NCBI GenBank assembly: GCA_051955985.1
Contig: JBQCGD010000095.1
Span: 1-64,000 of the forward strand
Direction of reading: 5' to 3'
Length of the DNA stretch: 64,000 bases
Source of the DNA: DATKPA01 sp051955985
Lineage (GTDB): Bacteria; Planctomycetota; Phycisphaerae; WQYP01
A program made the translations under genes and the position numbers. The notes beneath the pieces were generated by a model that was not told the DNA's origin, did no database searches, and was given only the letters and a program-made list of their open reading frames with translations. Of the stretch, positions 17,241 to 24,843 are shown in pieces; the stretch's first letter is position 1, and every line of letters begins with the position of its first letter.

Positions 17241-17541
17241 AAAGGGCTCCTTGGTTTGAGTCGTGTCTCGGGGAGTGGGAAGTCCTGCCGGATCGGCTCT
17301 CGGAAAAACACGCGGCGGATTGATTAACTATACGCAATAATTTCTGTATGTTAAATGATTCATGAACGGCTGAGGTTGAGGGTCTTCAATTGTGCGAATT
17401 TGCCAAATTGCCGGGTTTTTTGTGGATGGGGGGAGTGATTGGGGCGAGGCGTTGGTATGATCGGCCGCGATTCGGGCAAAGCATTGTGCAGTCGGCGGAA
17501 TCCGGAGGGATACGGTCCGGCGCTGCAGGAAGGTTCACGGG
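17241..17541. other. AT-richer intergenic region between divergent genes
   Basis: No gene is visible in these 301 nt. It contains an AT-rich island at 17319-17365 with a dif-like sequence (separate entry) and presumably the divergent promoters of the small secreted protein and the RNase HII-like gene; I could not place convincing boxes for either. Confidence 0.5.
17329..17356 (+). other. dif: dif-like 28-bp site (candidate XerCD recombination site)
   Basis: The 28-mer ends in gtatgttaaat, which matches 10 of 11 bases of the XerD-arm ttatgttaaat. Its left part reads tatacgcaataa, sharing t.cgca with the XerC arm of E. coli dif. In ungapped alignment 17 of 28 positions agree. It lies in an AT-rich island within an otherwise G-rich spacer, a few kb from the GC-skew switch. 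The central hexamer is not conserved, as is usual between phyla. An operator is the main alternative. Confidence 0.4.
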
Positions 17542-18552
17542 ATGATCATCGCAGGGATTGATGAGGCTGGGTACGGGCCGTTGCTGGGGCCGCTGGTGGT
17601 GTCGGCGACGGGGTTTGAGCTGGAGGGGGTGGAGTTGCCGCTGGATCCGGAGGAGACGCCGCCGTGTTTGTGGCGGATGCTGCGGGCGGCGGTGGCGAAG
17701 AAGGCGCCGGTGAAGAAGGGGCGGATTCTGGTTGCGGATTCGAAGGTGGTGCACAATCTGGCGGAGGGGAACAAGCTGCTGGAGCGGGGGGTGCTGGCGT
17801 TTTTGAGGACGATGCCGAGCTTTGTGGTGGGGGATGGTGGGGGGGTGAGTGCGGGGAGACTGCTGGAGCACTTTGGGTGCACTAATCATGAGTTGACGGG
17901 GCACCCGTGGTACAAGCCGGATGATCTAATGGTGCCGTGGATGGCGGATGGGGGGGACCTGGGGATTGCCACGAACATGCTGTTGGGGGCGATGTGCACG
18001 GCGAAGGTGCGGACGGTGTGCATGCGGACGGCGGTGGTGAGCGAGCGGGCGTTCAACCGGCTGGTGGGGGGGACGAACAACAAGGCGTCGGCGCTGGTGT
18101 CGATTACGCTGTCGCACCTGCATCATCTGCACACGCAGTTTGGGCACATGGGGTTGATGGTGGGGGTAGACAAGCAGGGGGGGCGTGATCATTACACGCA
18201 GCTTTTGCTGGAGGCGTTTCCGGAGGCGCAGTTGCGCGTGATCCTGGAATCAGCGAAGGCTAGCAGTTACCTGCTTACGGAGAAGTTGGCGGGCGGCGGC
18301 ACACGGCGGACGATGATCTATTTCCGCGAGAAGGGGGAGACGGCGTTTTTGCCGACGGCGCTGGCGAGCATGATGTGCAAGTACCTCCGCGAGTTGTGCA
18401 TGCACTCGTTCAACAAGTGGTGGTGCGAGCAGGTGACGGGGTTGAAGCCGACGGCGGGGTATTACGGCGACGGGACGCGGTGGCTGATGGATGTGGAGCC
18501 GCACCTGGGGAGGCTGGGGGTGGTGCGGGAGCATCTGGTGCGGGTGAGGTGA
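17542..18552 (+). CDS. RNase HII-like protein, divergent
   Basis: A 336-residue cytoplasmic protein. The start IIAGIDEAGYGPLLGPLVVS is the RNase HII active-site motif with the D-E pair (residues 6-7 region), VADSKVVHN corresponds to DSKKL, and GVDKQGGRDHY supplies a further aspartate. The last acidic position, normally in AKVxRD, here lies in MCKYLRELC and is a glutamate. It is much longer than bacterial RNase HII (~200 residues), with an ~80-residue insertion around YKPDDLMVPWMADGG. It probably cleaves RNA in RNA-DNA hybrids, but the altered residue and insertion leave the substrate open. A standard rnhB may exist elsewhere. Confidence 0.75.
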   Translation: MIIAGIDEAGYGPLLGPLVVSATGFELEGVELPLDPEETPPCLWRMLRAAVAKKAPVKKGRILVADSKVVHNLAEGNKLLERGVLAFLRTMPSFVVGDGGGVSAGRLLEHFGCTNHELTGHPWYKPDDLMVPWMADGGDLGIATNMLLGAMCTAKVRTVCMRTAVVSERAFNRLVGGTNNKASALVSITLSHLHHLHTQFGHMGLMVGVDKQGGRDHYTQLLLEAFPEAQLRVILESAKASSYLLTEKLAGGGTRRTMIYFREKGETAFLPTALASMMCKYLRELCMHSFNKWWCEQVTGLKPTAGYYGDGTRWLMDVEPHLGRLGVVREHLVRVR

Positions 18553-18650
18553 GCGGGGGAGTGGGGAGTCGGTGAATAAGTGAAGGGGTGGCGATATACT
18601 TTCGCCATCGTTCAAGAATTGCTTTTGTTGGTTTAAGAAAGAGGTTTGTG

Positions 18651-19001
18651 GTGGGAATGGTTCGCGCGAGTTTGATGATGGCGATGCTGGGGATGCTGGG
18701 GGCGTGCACGCATGTGGCGGGCGTCGTGGAGCGGCGGGACGGGAAGCCGGTGCCGACGGCGGTGTTTTCGATCGGGCGGCCGACGGACATCATCATGTAC
18801 GGGACGTATCCGGTGACTGCGGACGGGCATTTCGATTTCTATATTTCGCCGACGGATGCGACGAATCTGTACGTGTATGACAAGGGGAATCCGGAAGCGA
18901 CGATGCGGCAACTGCAGACGAACGAGATCAACGATCACATGAAGTTGCGGCTGGATGCGAGCAGCCTGGAGATGGATCCGACGCTGCGCGGGCTGCCGTG
19001 A
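18651..19001 (+). CDS. putative lipoprotein with transthyretin-like fold
   Basis: About 116 residues. A hydrophobic segment (ASLMMAMLGMLG) ends in the lipobox LGAC, so the protein is probably lipid-anchored. The mature part, VAGVVERRDGKPVPTAVFSI and then GHFDFYISP, resembles carboxypeptidase-regulatory/transthyretin-like beta sandwiches. Start choice is uncertain: GTG at 18651 has gagg at six nt; ATG at 18657 is equally in frame. It lies 132 nt before sdhC on the same strand. Confidence 0.55.
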   Translation: MGMVRASLMMAMLGMLGACTHVAGVVERRDGKPVPTAVFSIGRPTDIIMYGTYPVTADGHFDFYISPTDATNLYVYDKGNPEATMRQLQTNEINDHMKLRLDASSLEMDPTLRGLP

Positions 19002-19133
19002 TGGTGAGGATTGGCTGAGAGGGGGGCGTGCTTGCCGGGGGTGGGGGAAAATCCTAGAATCCGGTTCTTCGACAAGAGCCGGTCCGTCGGTGATTTTTGC
19101 CGGCGGGGGCGCGTTGATCCTGAAAGGAACATT

Positions 19134-20144
19134 GTGAGTACGCTTGCTCCTCCCCCTGCTGGTGCCGCGAAAACGAGGCGGTTGTCCCGGGAAGAAATGA
19201 CCAAGACGCAGGCGCCGGGGTATGAGAAGTCGCCGGGGCGGCGGCATTTCTGGATTCGGCGGGTGCACTCGCTGATGGGGCTGGTGTTCGGGGGCTACAT
19301 CGCGGTGCATTTAATTGTGAACGCGACGGGTCTCTCGCCACGGGAATACCAGATGAACGTGGACAAGATCCACTCGCTGGAGCCGATGCTGTGGCTGATT
19401 GAGTTGAGCGTGATTTTCATTCCGCTGCTGATTCACGCGATTTACGGGATTTACATCACGTGGGCGGGGGTGAAGTTCAACACGACGAAGTACAACTATG
19501 GCGGGAATGTGCGTTACTCGCTGCAGCGGTGGACGGCGGTGTTTCTGCTGGCGTTCCTGGCGTTTCATATTGGAACGCTGCACCGGTGGGGGCTGGTGGG
19601 CATCGCGGACCTGCTGAACAGGATTCACCCGGTGCCGGCGTTTATGGCGTGGGCTTCCGACTGGGGCGGACTCTTCAACGCGCACAACCAGGCGTTTCAA
19701 TCGACGGTGTCGGGCGTGCACACGTTCTGGGATTCGGAGCACCCGTGGGCGTTCGGCAACTGGGTGTTCATGATTTTTTACCTGGTGGGCATCTGGTGTG
19801 CGGTGTTCCATTTCGCCAACGGGCTGTGGACGTCGGCGATCGCGTGGGGGCTGACCATCACGGCGCGTTCGCAGCGGCGCTGGGGGCACTTCTGCCTCGG
19901 GTTCGGCATTGTGTTTCTGATCATCGGGACGGTGGCGTGGTATGCGTTCACGTTGTCGCCCAAGGCGCAGGACACCGGGCGCTGGGATGACATCACCCAC
20001 ACGCTGCCGGACGAATCGACGGTTCACGAAGAGGATCAGCCGGCGAACGTGAAAGGCGAAGAACAGGAGCAGGGGATGGAAAGCGGCACGCCGGGAACGG
20101 CTCAGCCCGCGGCAAGTGCGCCCGCCGGGAACAGTGCTCAATAG
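19134..20144 (+). CDS. sdhC: succinate dehydrogenase cytochrome b558 subunit
   Basis: A 336-residue membrane subunit of complex II of the Bacillus/epsilon type. About five transmembrane helices are visible, starting at HSLMGLVFGGYIAVHLIVNA, with conserved haem-ligand histidines in HSLMG, PLLIHAIYG, FLAFHIGTLH and CAVFHFANG. Compared with B. subtilis SdhC (~200 residues) it has a longer N-terminus and a hydrophilic C-terminal tail. I chose the GTG at 19134, with aaagga eight nt upstream; an upstream in-frame extension lacks this. It is the first gene of sdhCAB and passes electrons to quinone. Confidence 0.92.
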   Translation: MSTLAPPPAGAAKTRRLSREEMTKTQAPGYEKSPGRRHFWIRRVHSLMGLVFGGYIAVHLIVNATGLSPREYQMNVDKIHSLEPMLWLIELSVIFIPLLIHAIYGIYITWAGVKFNTTKYNYGGNVRYSLQRWTAVFLLAFLAFHIGTLHRWGLVGIADLLNRIHPVPAFMAWASDWGGLFNAHNQAFQSTVSGVHTFWDSEHPWAFGNWVFMIFYLVGIWCAVFHFANGLWTSAIAWGLTITARSQRRWGHFCLGFGIVFLIIGTVAWYAFTLSPKAQDTGRWDDITHTLPDESTVHEEDQPANVKGEEQEQGMESGTPGTAQPAASAPAGNSAQ

Positions 20145-20211
20145 CAGCAGCGCTCGGCACATGTGTTGGAAGTATCGGAAAAGTTGGCGGTGGGTTGAAT
20201 AGCAAGGTTGG

Positions 20212-22191
20212 ATGGTTATGGCACAGAAACGCGTGATCGTGGTTGGCGGCGGGTTGGGCGGGCTTGCGGCGGCGATGAAGCTGGCAGAGGACAACATTGC
20301 CGTCGATTTGTTTTCCCTCGTGCCGGTGAAGCGGTCGCACAGCGTCTGCGCGCAGGGGGGCATCAACGCATGCAACGAAGTGGCGCGGCAGCAGGGTTAC
20401 TCCGAATGGGAGCACTTCCACGAAACGATCAAGGGCGGGGACTTCCTGGCGAACCAGCCGCCGGTGCTGGACATGGCGCGGATGGCGCCGAACGTGATTG
20501 ATCTGCTGGACCGCATGGGGGTGCCGTTCAACCGGACGAGCGAGGGGTACCGGGCGCTTCGACTTTTCGGCGGATCGTTGTTCAAGCGGACGCACTACGC
20601 CGGCGCGACGACGGGGCAGCAGCTTTTGTACGCACTCGATGAACAGTGCCGGCGGTGGGAAGTGGAGGGGCGGATCACGAAGTATGAATTCTGGGATTTC
20701 CTCTGGCCGGTGCTGGATGATTCGGGGCGGTGCGTGGGGATCGTGGCGCAGGACCTGCGGACGATGCAGATTCGCTCGTTCCGCGCGGATGCGGTCGTCA
20801 TGGCGACCGGCGGCAATGGGTTGATCTTCGGGCAGAGCACGATGTCGGTGATCTGCACCGGCTCGGCGGCGGCGCGGTGTTACGCGGCGGGGGCGTGGCT
20901 GGGCAATCCGGAATTCGTGCAGGTGCACCCGACGGCCATCCCCGGCGAAGACAAGTGCCGGCTGATGTCGGAATCGGCCCGCGGCGAAGGCGGTCGCATC
21001 TGGGTGCCCAAAAAGAAGGGCGATCCGCGCCACCCCAACGACATTCCGGAAGAGGAACGCGATTACTTCCTCGAACGTCTCTATCCGAAATACAAGAACA
21101 TCGTGCCGCGCGACATCGCCACCCGCGAAATCTTCTATATCTGCGAGCAGGGCTTCGGCGTCGGCAACGGACAAATGGTGTATCTGGACCTTACCGAGCG
21201 CGCCACCGGCATCAAGTATGAAGTGCTCAAGAAGAAGCTCGGCGGCATTCTCGAAATCTACGAGAAGTTCGTCGGCGTCGACCCGCTTACCGAACCGATG
21301 CGCATTTACCCGGCAGTGCACTATTCCATGGGCGGCCTCTGGGTCGGTTACGAACGCGACGATCGCCCCGTCGAACATTCCGGCAAGGCGGTGGGCGGGG
21401 GCGGCATGAAGCACGGCCACCCGAAAAACCAGATGACCAACATCCCGGGCCTCTATGCCGCCGGCGAGGCCGACTTCCAGTACCACGGGGCGAACCGCCT
21501 CGGAGCCAACTCGCTCCTGTCCTGCATCTTCACCGGCCTCTTCATGGGGCCGAGCGTGAAGAACTACATCGAGAGCCAGAAGGGCGCGGCGGCCGAGATG
21601 GCGTCGGGCATCTTCGACGCGCGCGTACGCGATGAGCTGGCGAAGCAGGAGAAACTGCTCAAGGCAAGCGGCGACCAGAACCCCTATGTGCTGCAGCGCG
21701 AGCTCGGCAAGACGATGTCGGACAACGTCACGATCATCCGCGTGAACGCGCGGATGAAAAAGACGCTGGCGCTCATTGAAGATCTGAAAATCCGCTACCA
21801 AACCAAGCTCGGCATGCCGGACGGCTCCACCTGGTCGAACCAGACGTTGAGCTTCACGCGGGCCGTGTGGGACATGCTTCTGGTCTCGGAGGCGGTGACG
21901 AAATCCGCGATCGCCCGCGACGAATCGCGCGGCGCCCACTTCAAGATTCCCGACGACAAGGCGGACCGCACCGACATCCCGCTCGATGATCGCGCCCTGC
22001 CGCGGGACGACGTGCACTGGTTGAAATCGACGATAGCGGCGTACAAGAACGGCCAGTGCGAGCTGTCGTACGAGCCGGTCGATATCTCGCTTGCCGAGCC
22101 GGTGAAGCGCGATTACGGCAAGACGACGGGATCCGCCGCGGTGGTTGCGGCCGCGGGCGCGCCTAAGGGCGAGCCTGTTGCTGCGAAGTGA
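20212..22191 (+). CDS. sdhA: succinate dehydrogenase flavoprotein subunit
   Basis: A 659-residue FAD subunit. The dinucleotide motif VVGGGLGGLAAAMKLAE opens the protein, and RSHSVCAQGG holds the histidine that binds FAD covalently. Substrate-site segments include HPTAIPGEDKCRLMSESARGEGG and the arginine region HYSMGGLWVGYERDDRP. AGEADFQYHGANRLGANSLL completes the FAD site. It oxidises succinate to fumarate in the TCA cycle. It follows sdhC by 67 nt and precedes sdhB by 84 nt. Codon use shifts from G-rich to C-rich at about 20.9 kb within this gene, marking the start of the GC-skew switch. Confidence 0.97.
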   Translation: MVMAQKRVIVVGGGLGGLAAAMKLAEDNIAVDLFSLVPVKRSHSVCAQGGINACNEVARQQGYSEWEHFHETIKGGDFLANQPPVLDMARMAPNVIDLLDRMGVPFNRTSEGYRALRLFGGSLFKRTHYAGATTGQQLLYALDEQCRRWEVEGRITKYEFWDFLWPVLDDSGRCVGIVAQDLRTMQIRSFRADAVVMATGGNGLIFGQSTMSVICTGSAAARCYAAGAWLGNPEFVQVHPTAIPGEDKCRLMSESARGEGGRIWVPKKKGDPRHPNDIPEEERDYFLERLYPKYKNIVPRDIATREIFYICEQGFGVGNGQMVYLDLTERATGIKYEVLKKKLGGILEIYEKFVGVDPLTEPMRIYPAVHYSMGGLWVGYERDDRPVEHSGKAVGGGGMKHGHPKNQMTNIPGLYAAGEADFQYHGANRLGANSLLSCIFTGLFMGPSVKNYIESQKGAAAEMASGIFDARVRDELAKQEKLLKASGDQNPYVLQRELGKTMSDNVTIIRVNARMKKTLALIEDLKIRYQTKLGMPDGSTWSNQTLSFTRAVWDMLLVSEAVTKSAIARDESRGAHFKIPDDKADRTDIPLDDRALPRDDVHWLKSTIAAYKNGQCELSYEPVDISLAEPVKRDYGKTTGSAAVVAAAGAPKGEPVAAK

Positions 22192-22275
22192 TTGAAAACA
22201 CGGAGAACATGAAGAGCACGGAGAAGGACGTTTGACGGTTGTGTGCTCCTCATTTGCGACTGAAAGGTTTTGGAT

Positions 22276-23058
22276 ATGACGGCTGTTGCGAGTGGTTCGA
22301 AAGCTCCCATTGTGTTGAAGATCAAGCGGCAGGACGGGCCGGATGGGCCGGCGTACTGGCAGACGTTTTCGATCCCGTACAAGCCGAACATGAACATCAC
22401 CTCGGTGCTGCAGGTGATTGCCGGCAATCCCGTGACGGTGGAGGGAAAGAAGACCGCTCCGCTGAATTACGATGCCGCCTGCCTGGAAGAGGTGTGCGGC
22501 TCCTGCACCATGGTGATCAACGGACGGGTGCGCCAGGCGTGCTCGGCGCTGATCGACCAAATTCGCGCGGCGGACGGCGAGGGGGAGATCACCATCGAGC
22601 CGATGTCGAAGTTCCCGGTGATCCGCGACCTCATGGTGGACCGCACGCGGATGTTCGAGAACCTGAAGCGCATCAAGGGGTGGGTGCCGGTGGATGGCTA
22701 TTACAACCAGGGCGCCGGGCCGAAGATCGATCCGAAGACGCAGGACGTGCGATATGCCCTCTCCCGGTGCATGACATGCGGCTGCTGCCTGGAGGCGTGC
22801 CCGCAGTTCACGAAGGACAACCAGTTCGTGGGCGCGCAGGTGGTGGCGCAGGTGCAGTATTTCAACATGCAGCCGACATCGAAGGTTGATGCGGACGAAC
22901 GTCTCGAGGCGGTGATGGGCGAGGGGGGCGTCACCGACTGCGGGAACGCACAGAACTGCGTGAAGGTTTGTCCCAAGGAATTGCCGCTTGCGGACAGCTG
23001 GGGGTGGATCGGGCGTGCGGCGACGGTGTATTCGATCAAGGAATTCTTCACGAAGTGA
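22276..23058 (+). CDS. sdhB: succinate dehydrogenase iron-sulfur subunit
   Basis: A 260-residue subunit. The [2Fe-2S] ligands are in CLEEVCGSCTMVINGRVRQAC, the [4Fe-4S] cluster is in SRCMTCGCCLEACPQF, and the last cluster is completed by DCGNAQNCVKVCPKELP. It passes electrons from FAD to the cytochrome subunit. gaaagg lies eight nt before the ATG at 22276; the TTG two codons upstream is less likely. It ends the sdhCAB operon. Confidence 0.97.
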   Translation: MTAVASGSKAPIVLKIKRQDGPDGPAYWQTFSIPYKPNMNITSVLQVIAGNPVTVEGKKTAPLNYDAACLEEVCGSCTMVINGRVRQACSALIDQIRAADGEGEITIEPMSKFPVIRDLMVDRTRMFENLKRIKGWVPVDGYYNQGAGPKIDPKTQDVRYALSRCMTCGCCLEACPQFTKDNQFVGAQVVAQVQYFNMQPTSKVDADERLEAVMGEGGVTDCGNAQNCVKVCPKELPLADSWGWIGRAATVYSIKEFFTK

Positions 23059-23072
23059 GCCCCGCGACGGCG

Positions 23073-23113
23073 TTCAACACGAAGACACGAAGGCACGAAG
23101 GACCACGAAGAGG
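23073..23113. repeat. cacgaagg-family dispersed repeat
   Basis: A run of near-repeats (aacacgaag, acacgaagg, cacgaaggac, cacgaagagg) lies between sdhB and the VOC gene. A related purine-rich run (acacggagaac, gcacggagaagg) is at 22199-22235 between sdhA and sdhB. The same words recur in other spacers of this window. Confidence 0.7.
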
Positions 23114-23180
23114 TTGAGCCGGCGGGTGAATGCCGGCGGAATTGAGAGGGCGGCGGGACTTTTTTGGATTGGAGGTTTGC

Positions 23181-23615
23181 GTGCGGATTGCGACTCGGCT
23201 GGATCACCTGGCGATTGCGGCGGACAACACCGATGCGATGGTGAAGTGGTATGAAGAAGTGCTGGGGCTCGTGGTGCATGTGGCAAGCGGGCCGAATCCC
23301 CCGCAGACGCAGAAGGTTTATTTGATCGGGCCGCCGGTTGAACGCGGCGCACATTCCCCGAGCGACGGCATCTTCCAGGGAATGATGATTGAAGTCATGC
23401 CGAAGAACACGACGCCGCGGCATGAACGGAACTCGCACGAGCCGGGGCTGAGCCACACGGCGTGGGCGGTCGCCGATTTTGATGCGGCCCTCGCGCACCT
23501 GAAGGCCAGGAACGTGAAGTTCATGTCCGATGTCATCCAGGCGATCGGCGGCGGCCGCATCATCTCCTTCGCGGATTGCGAAGGAAATATGACCCAGATT
23601 GTTGAACGCAAATAA
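23181..23615 (+). CDS. VOC-family (glyoxalase-like) protein
   Basis: A 144-residue protein of the vicinal-oxygen-chelate fold with two beta-alpha-beta-beta-beta modules. The N-terminal RLDHLAIAADNTDAMVKWYE, the middle MMIEVMP, LSHTAWAVADFDAALAHLK and the C-terminal IISFADCEGNMTQIVER supply the expected metal ligands (His, Glu, His, Glu). It resembles methylmalonyl-CoA epimerase and glyoxalase I equally. GTG at 23181 has ggagg five nt upstream. The reaction is not determinable from the sequence. Confidence 0.8.
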   Translation: MRIATRLDHLAIAADNTDAMVKWYEEVLGLVVHVASGPNPPQTQKVYLIGPPVERGAHSPSDGIFQGMMIEVMPKNTTPRHERNSHEPGLSHTAWAVADFDAALAHLKARNVKFMSDVIQAIGGGRIISFADCEGNMTQIVERK

Positions 23616-23647
23616 CCGCGGCGGCGACGGAACCACAGTCATAAGAA

Positions 23648-24718
23648 GTGCGGCGCTTTCACAGGTGGCTTATGCAGGCGAAGTGGTTGGCCGGAACGGC
23701 CGTGGTTCTGTCAGCGGTGCTGGGCGGGTGCGGCGGGCGGACGATTCGCATCGACCTCGTGCCGGTGCAGGATCGACTGCAGCCGCAGGTGATTGAATCC
23801 GCCGATGCGGGCTGGTTCACCACGGACAAAATTGCGATGGTGAACGTCTCCGGCCTGATCGCGAATTCCAAGAAGGGCGGGCTGCTCGCCGCGGGGCAGA
23901 ACCCCGTCTCCGATTTCCGCGAAACACTCGATGCAATTGCCCAGGACCCGTCGGTGAAGGCCGTCGTGCTGCGCATCAATTCGCCCGGCGGCACGGTGAC
24001 CGCCTCCTCCATGATGTATCACGACCTGCTGGAATTCAGGGCAAAAACGCACAAGCCGGTCGTCGTCTGCATGATGGATGTCTGTGCCAGCGGCGGCTAT
24101 TACCTCTCGTGCGCGGCCGATTATCGCATCGCCTACCCGACGACCATCACCGGCTCGATCGGCGTGATCATGGAAACGCTGAACCTCAACGGCACGCTGC
24201 ACAAGCTGGGCATCGCGACGGAATCCGTGAAGAGCGGGCCCAACAAGGACATGGGCTCGCCGTTCAAGCCGCCCGAATCGGAAGACCGCCCGCTGACCGA
24301 CAACGACCGCCAGTTGCTGCAGGGCATGGTGAACCAGTTCTACGCCGGCTTCAAGAAGGTCGTGAAAGATTCGCCGAACCACATCCAGCAATCCGACTGG
24401 CCGATGCTGACCGACGGCCGCGTGGTGAGCGGGGCGGATGCGGAGAAGTACGGCCTCATCGATGAGGTGGGCACGCTCGACACCGCGATCCTCAAGGCCA
24501 AGCAGATGGCGCACATCCAGAAGGCGAAGATCATCGCCTACACGCGCAGCGATGACACGCGCGGCTCGATTTATGCGGCAAATCCCGGCAACCGCAATGT
24601 GCAGCCGCAGATGAACATGGTGAACATCAACCTCGACCTCGGCGACTTGATTCCGCGCGGCGAGTCGCAGTTCTTGTATTTGTGGACGGGGTTTGACACG
24701 GATAGTGAATCGCAGTGA
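23648..24718 (+). CDS. sppA: signal peptide peptidase SppA-type serine protease
   Basis: A 356-residue protein of the S49 family. The N-terminus has a lipoprotein-type signal (GTAVVLSAVLGGC). LRINSPGGTV forms the oxyanion strand. The nucleophile serine lies in CMMDVCASGGYYLSCAAD, and the general-base lysine of the family is expected in the ESVKSGPNKDMGSPF segment. GSIGVIMETLN follows the nucleophile. It would cleave remnant signal peptides in the membrane. The start is uncertain: GTG at 23648, or ATG at 23672 which has aggtgg close by. Confidence 0.87.
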   Translation: MRRFHRWLMQAKWLAGTAVVLSAVLGGCGGRTIRIDLVPVQDRLQPQVIESADAGWFTTDKIAMVNVSGLIANSKKGGLLAAGQNPVSDFRETLDAIAQDPSVKAVVLRINSPGGTVTASSMMYHDLLEFRAKTHKPVVVCMMDVCASGGYYLSCAADYRIAYPTTITGSIGVIMETLNLNGTLHKLGIATESVKSGPNKDMGSPFKPPESEDRPLTDNDRQLLQGMVNQFYAGFKKVVKDSPNHIQQSDWPMLTDGRVVSGADAEKYGLIDEVGTLDTAILKAKQMAHIQKAKIIAYTRSDDTRGSIYAANPGNRNVQPQMNMVNINLDLGDLIPRGESQFLYLWTGFDTDSESQ

Positions 24719-24732
24719 TCTCGCGGATTTGA

Positions 24733-24813
24733 TTGAAACCCAGAGAACACGGAGGACACGGAGTCTGAAGAAACTTCTCCGTGAGCTCAGTGTTCTCCGT
24801 GGTTTCTACGATG
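24733..24813. repeat. cacggagg-family repeat with inverted arms
   Basis: agaacacggaggacacggag at 24743-24762 is followed after ~20 nt by the near-complement ctccgtgagctcagtgttctccgtgg. This makes a potential hairpin between sppA and tex. It may affect mRNA stability or attenuate read-through; no T-tract is present. Confidence 0.65.
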
Positions 24814-24843
24814 TTTCTGTGTGAAGTTGCTAAGGAAGGCGAA

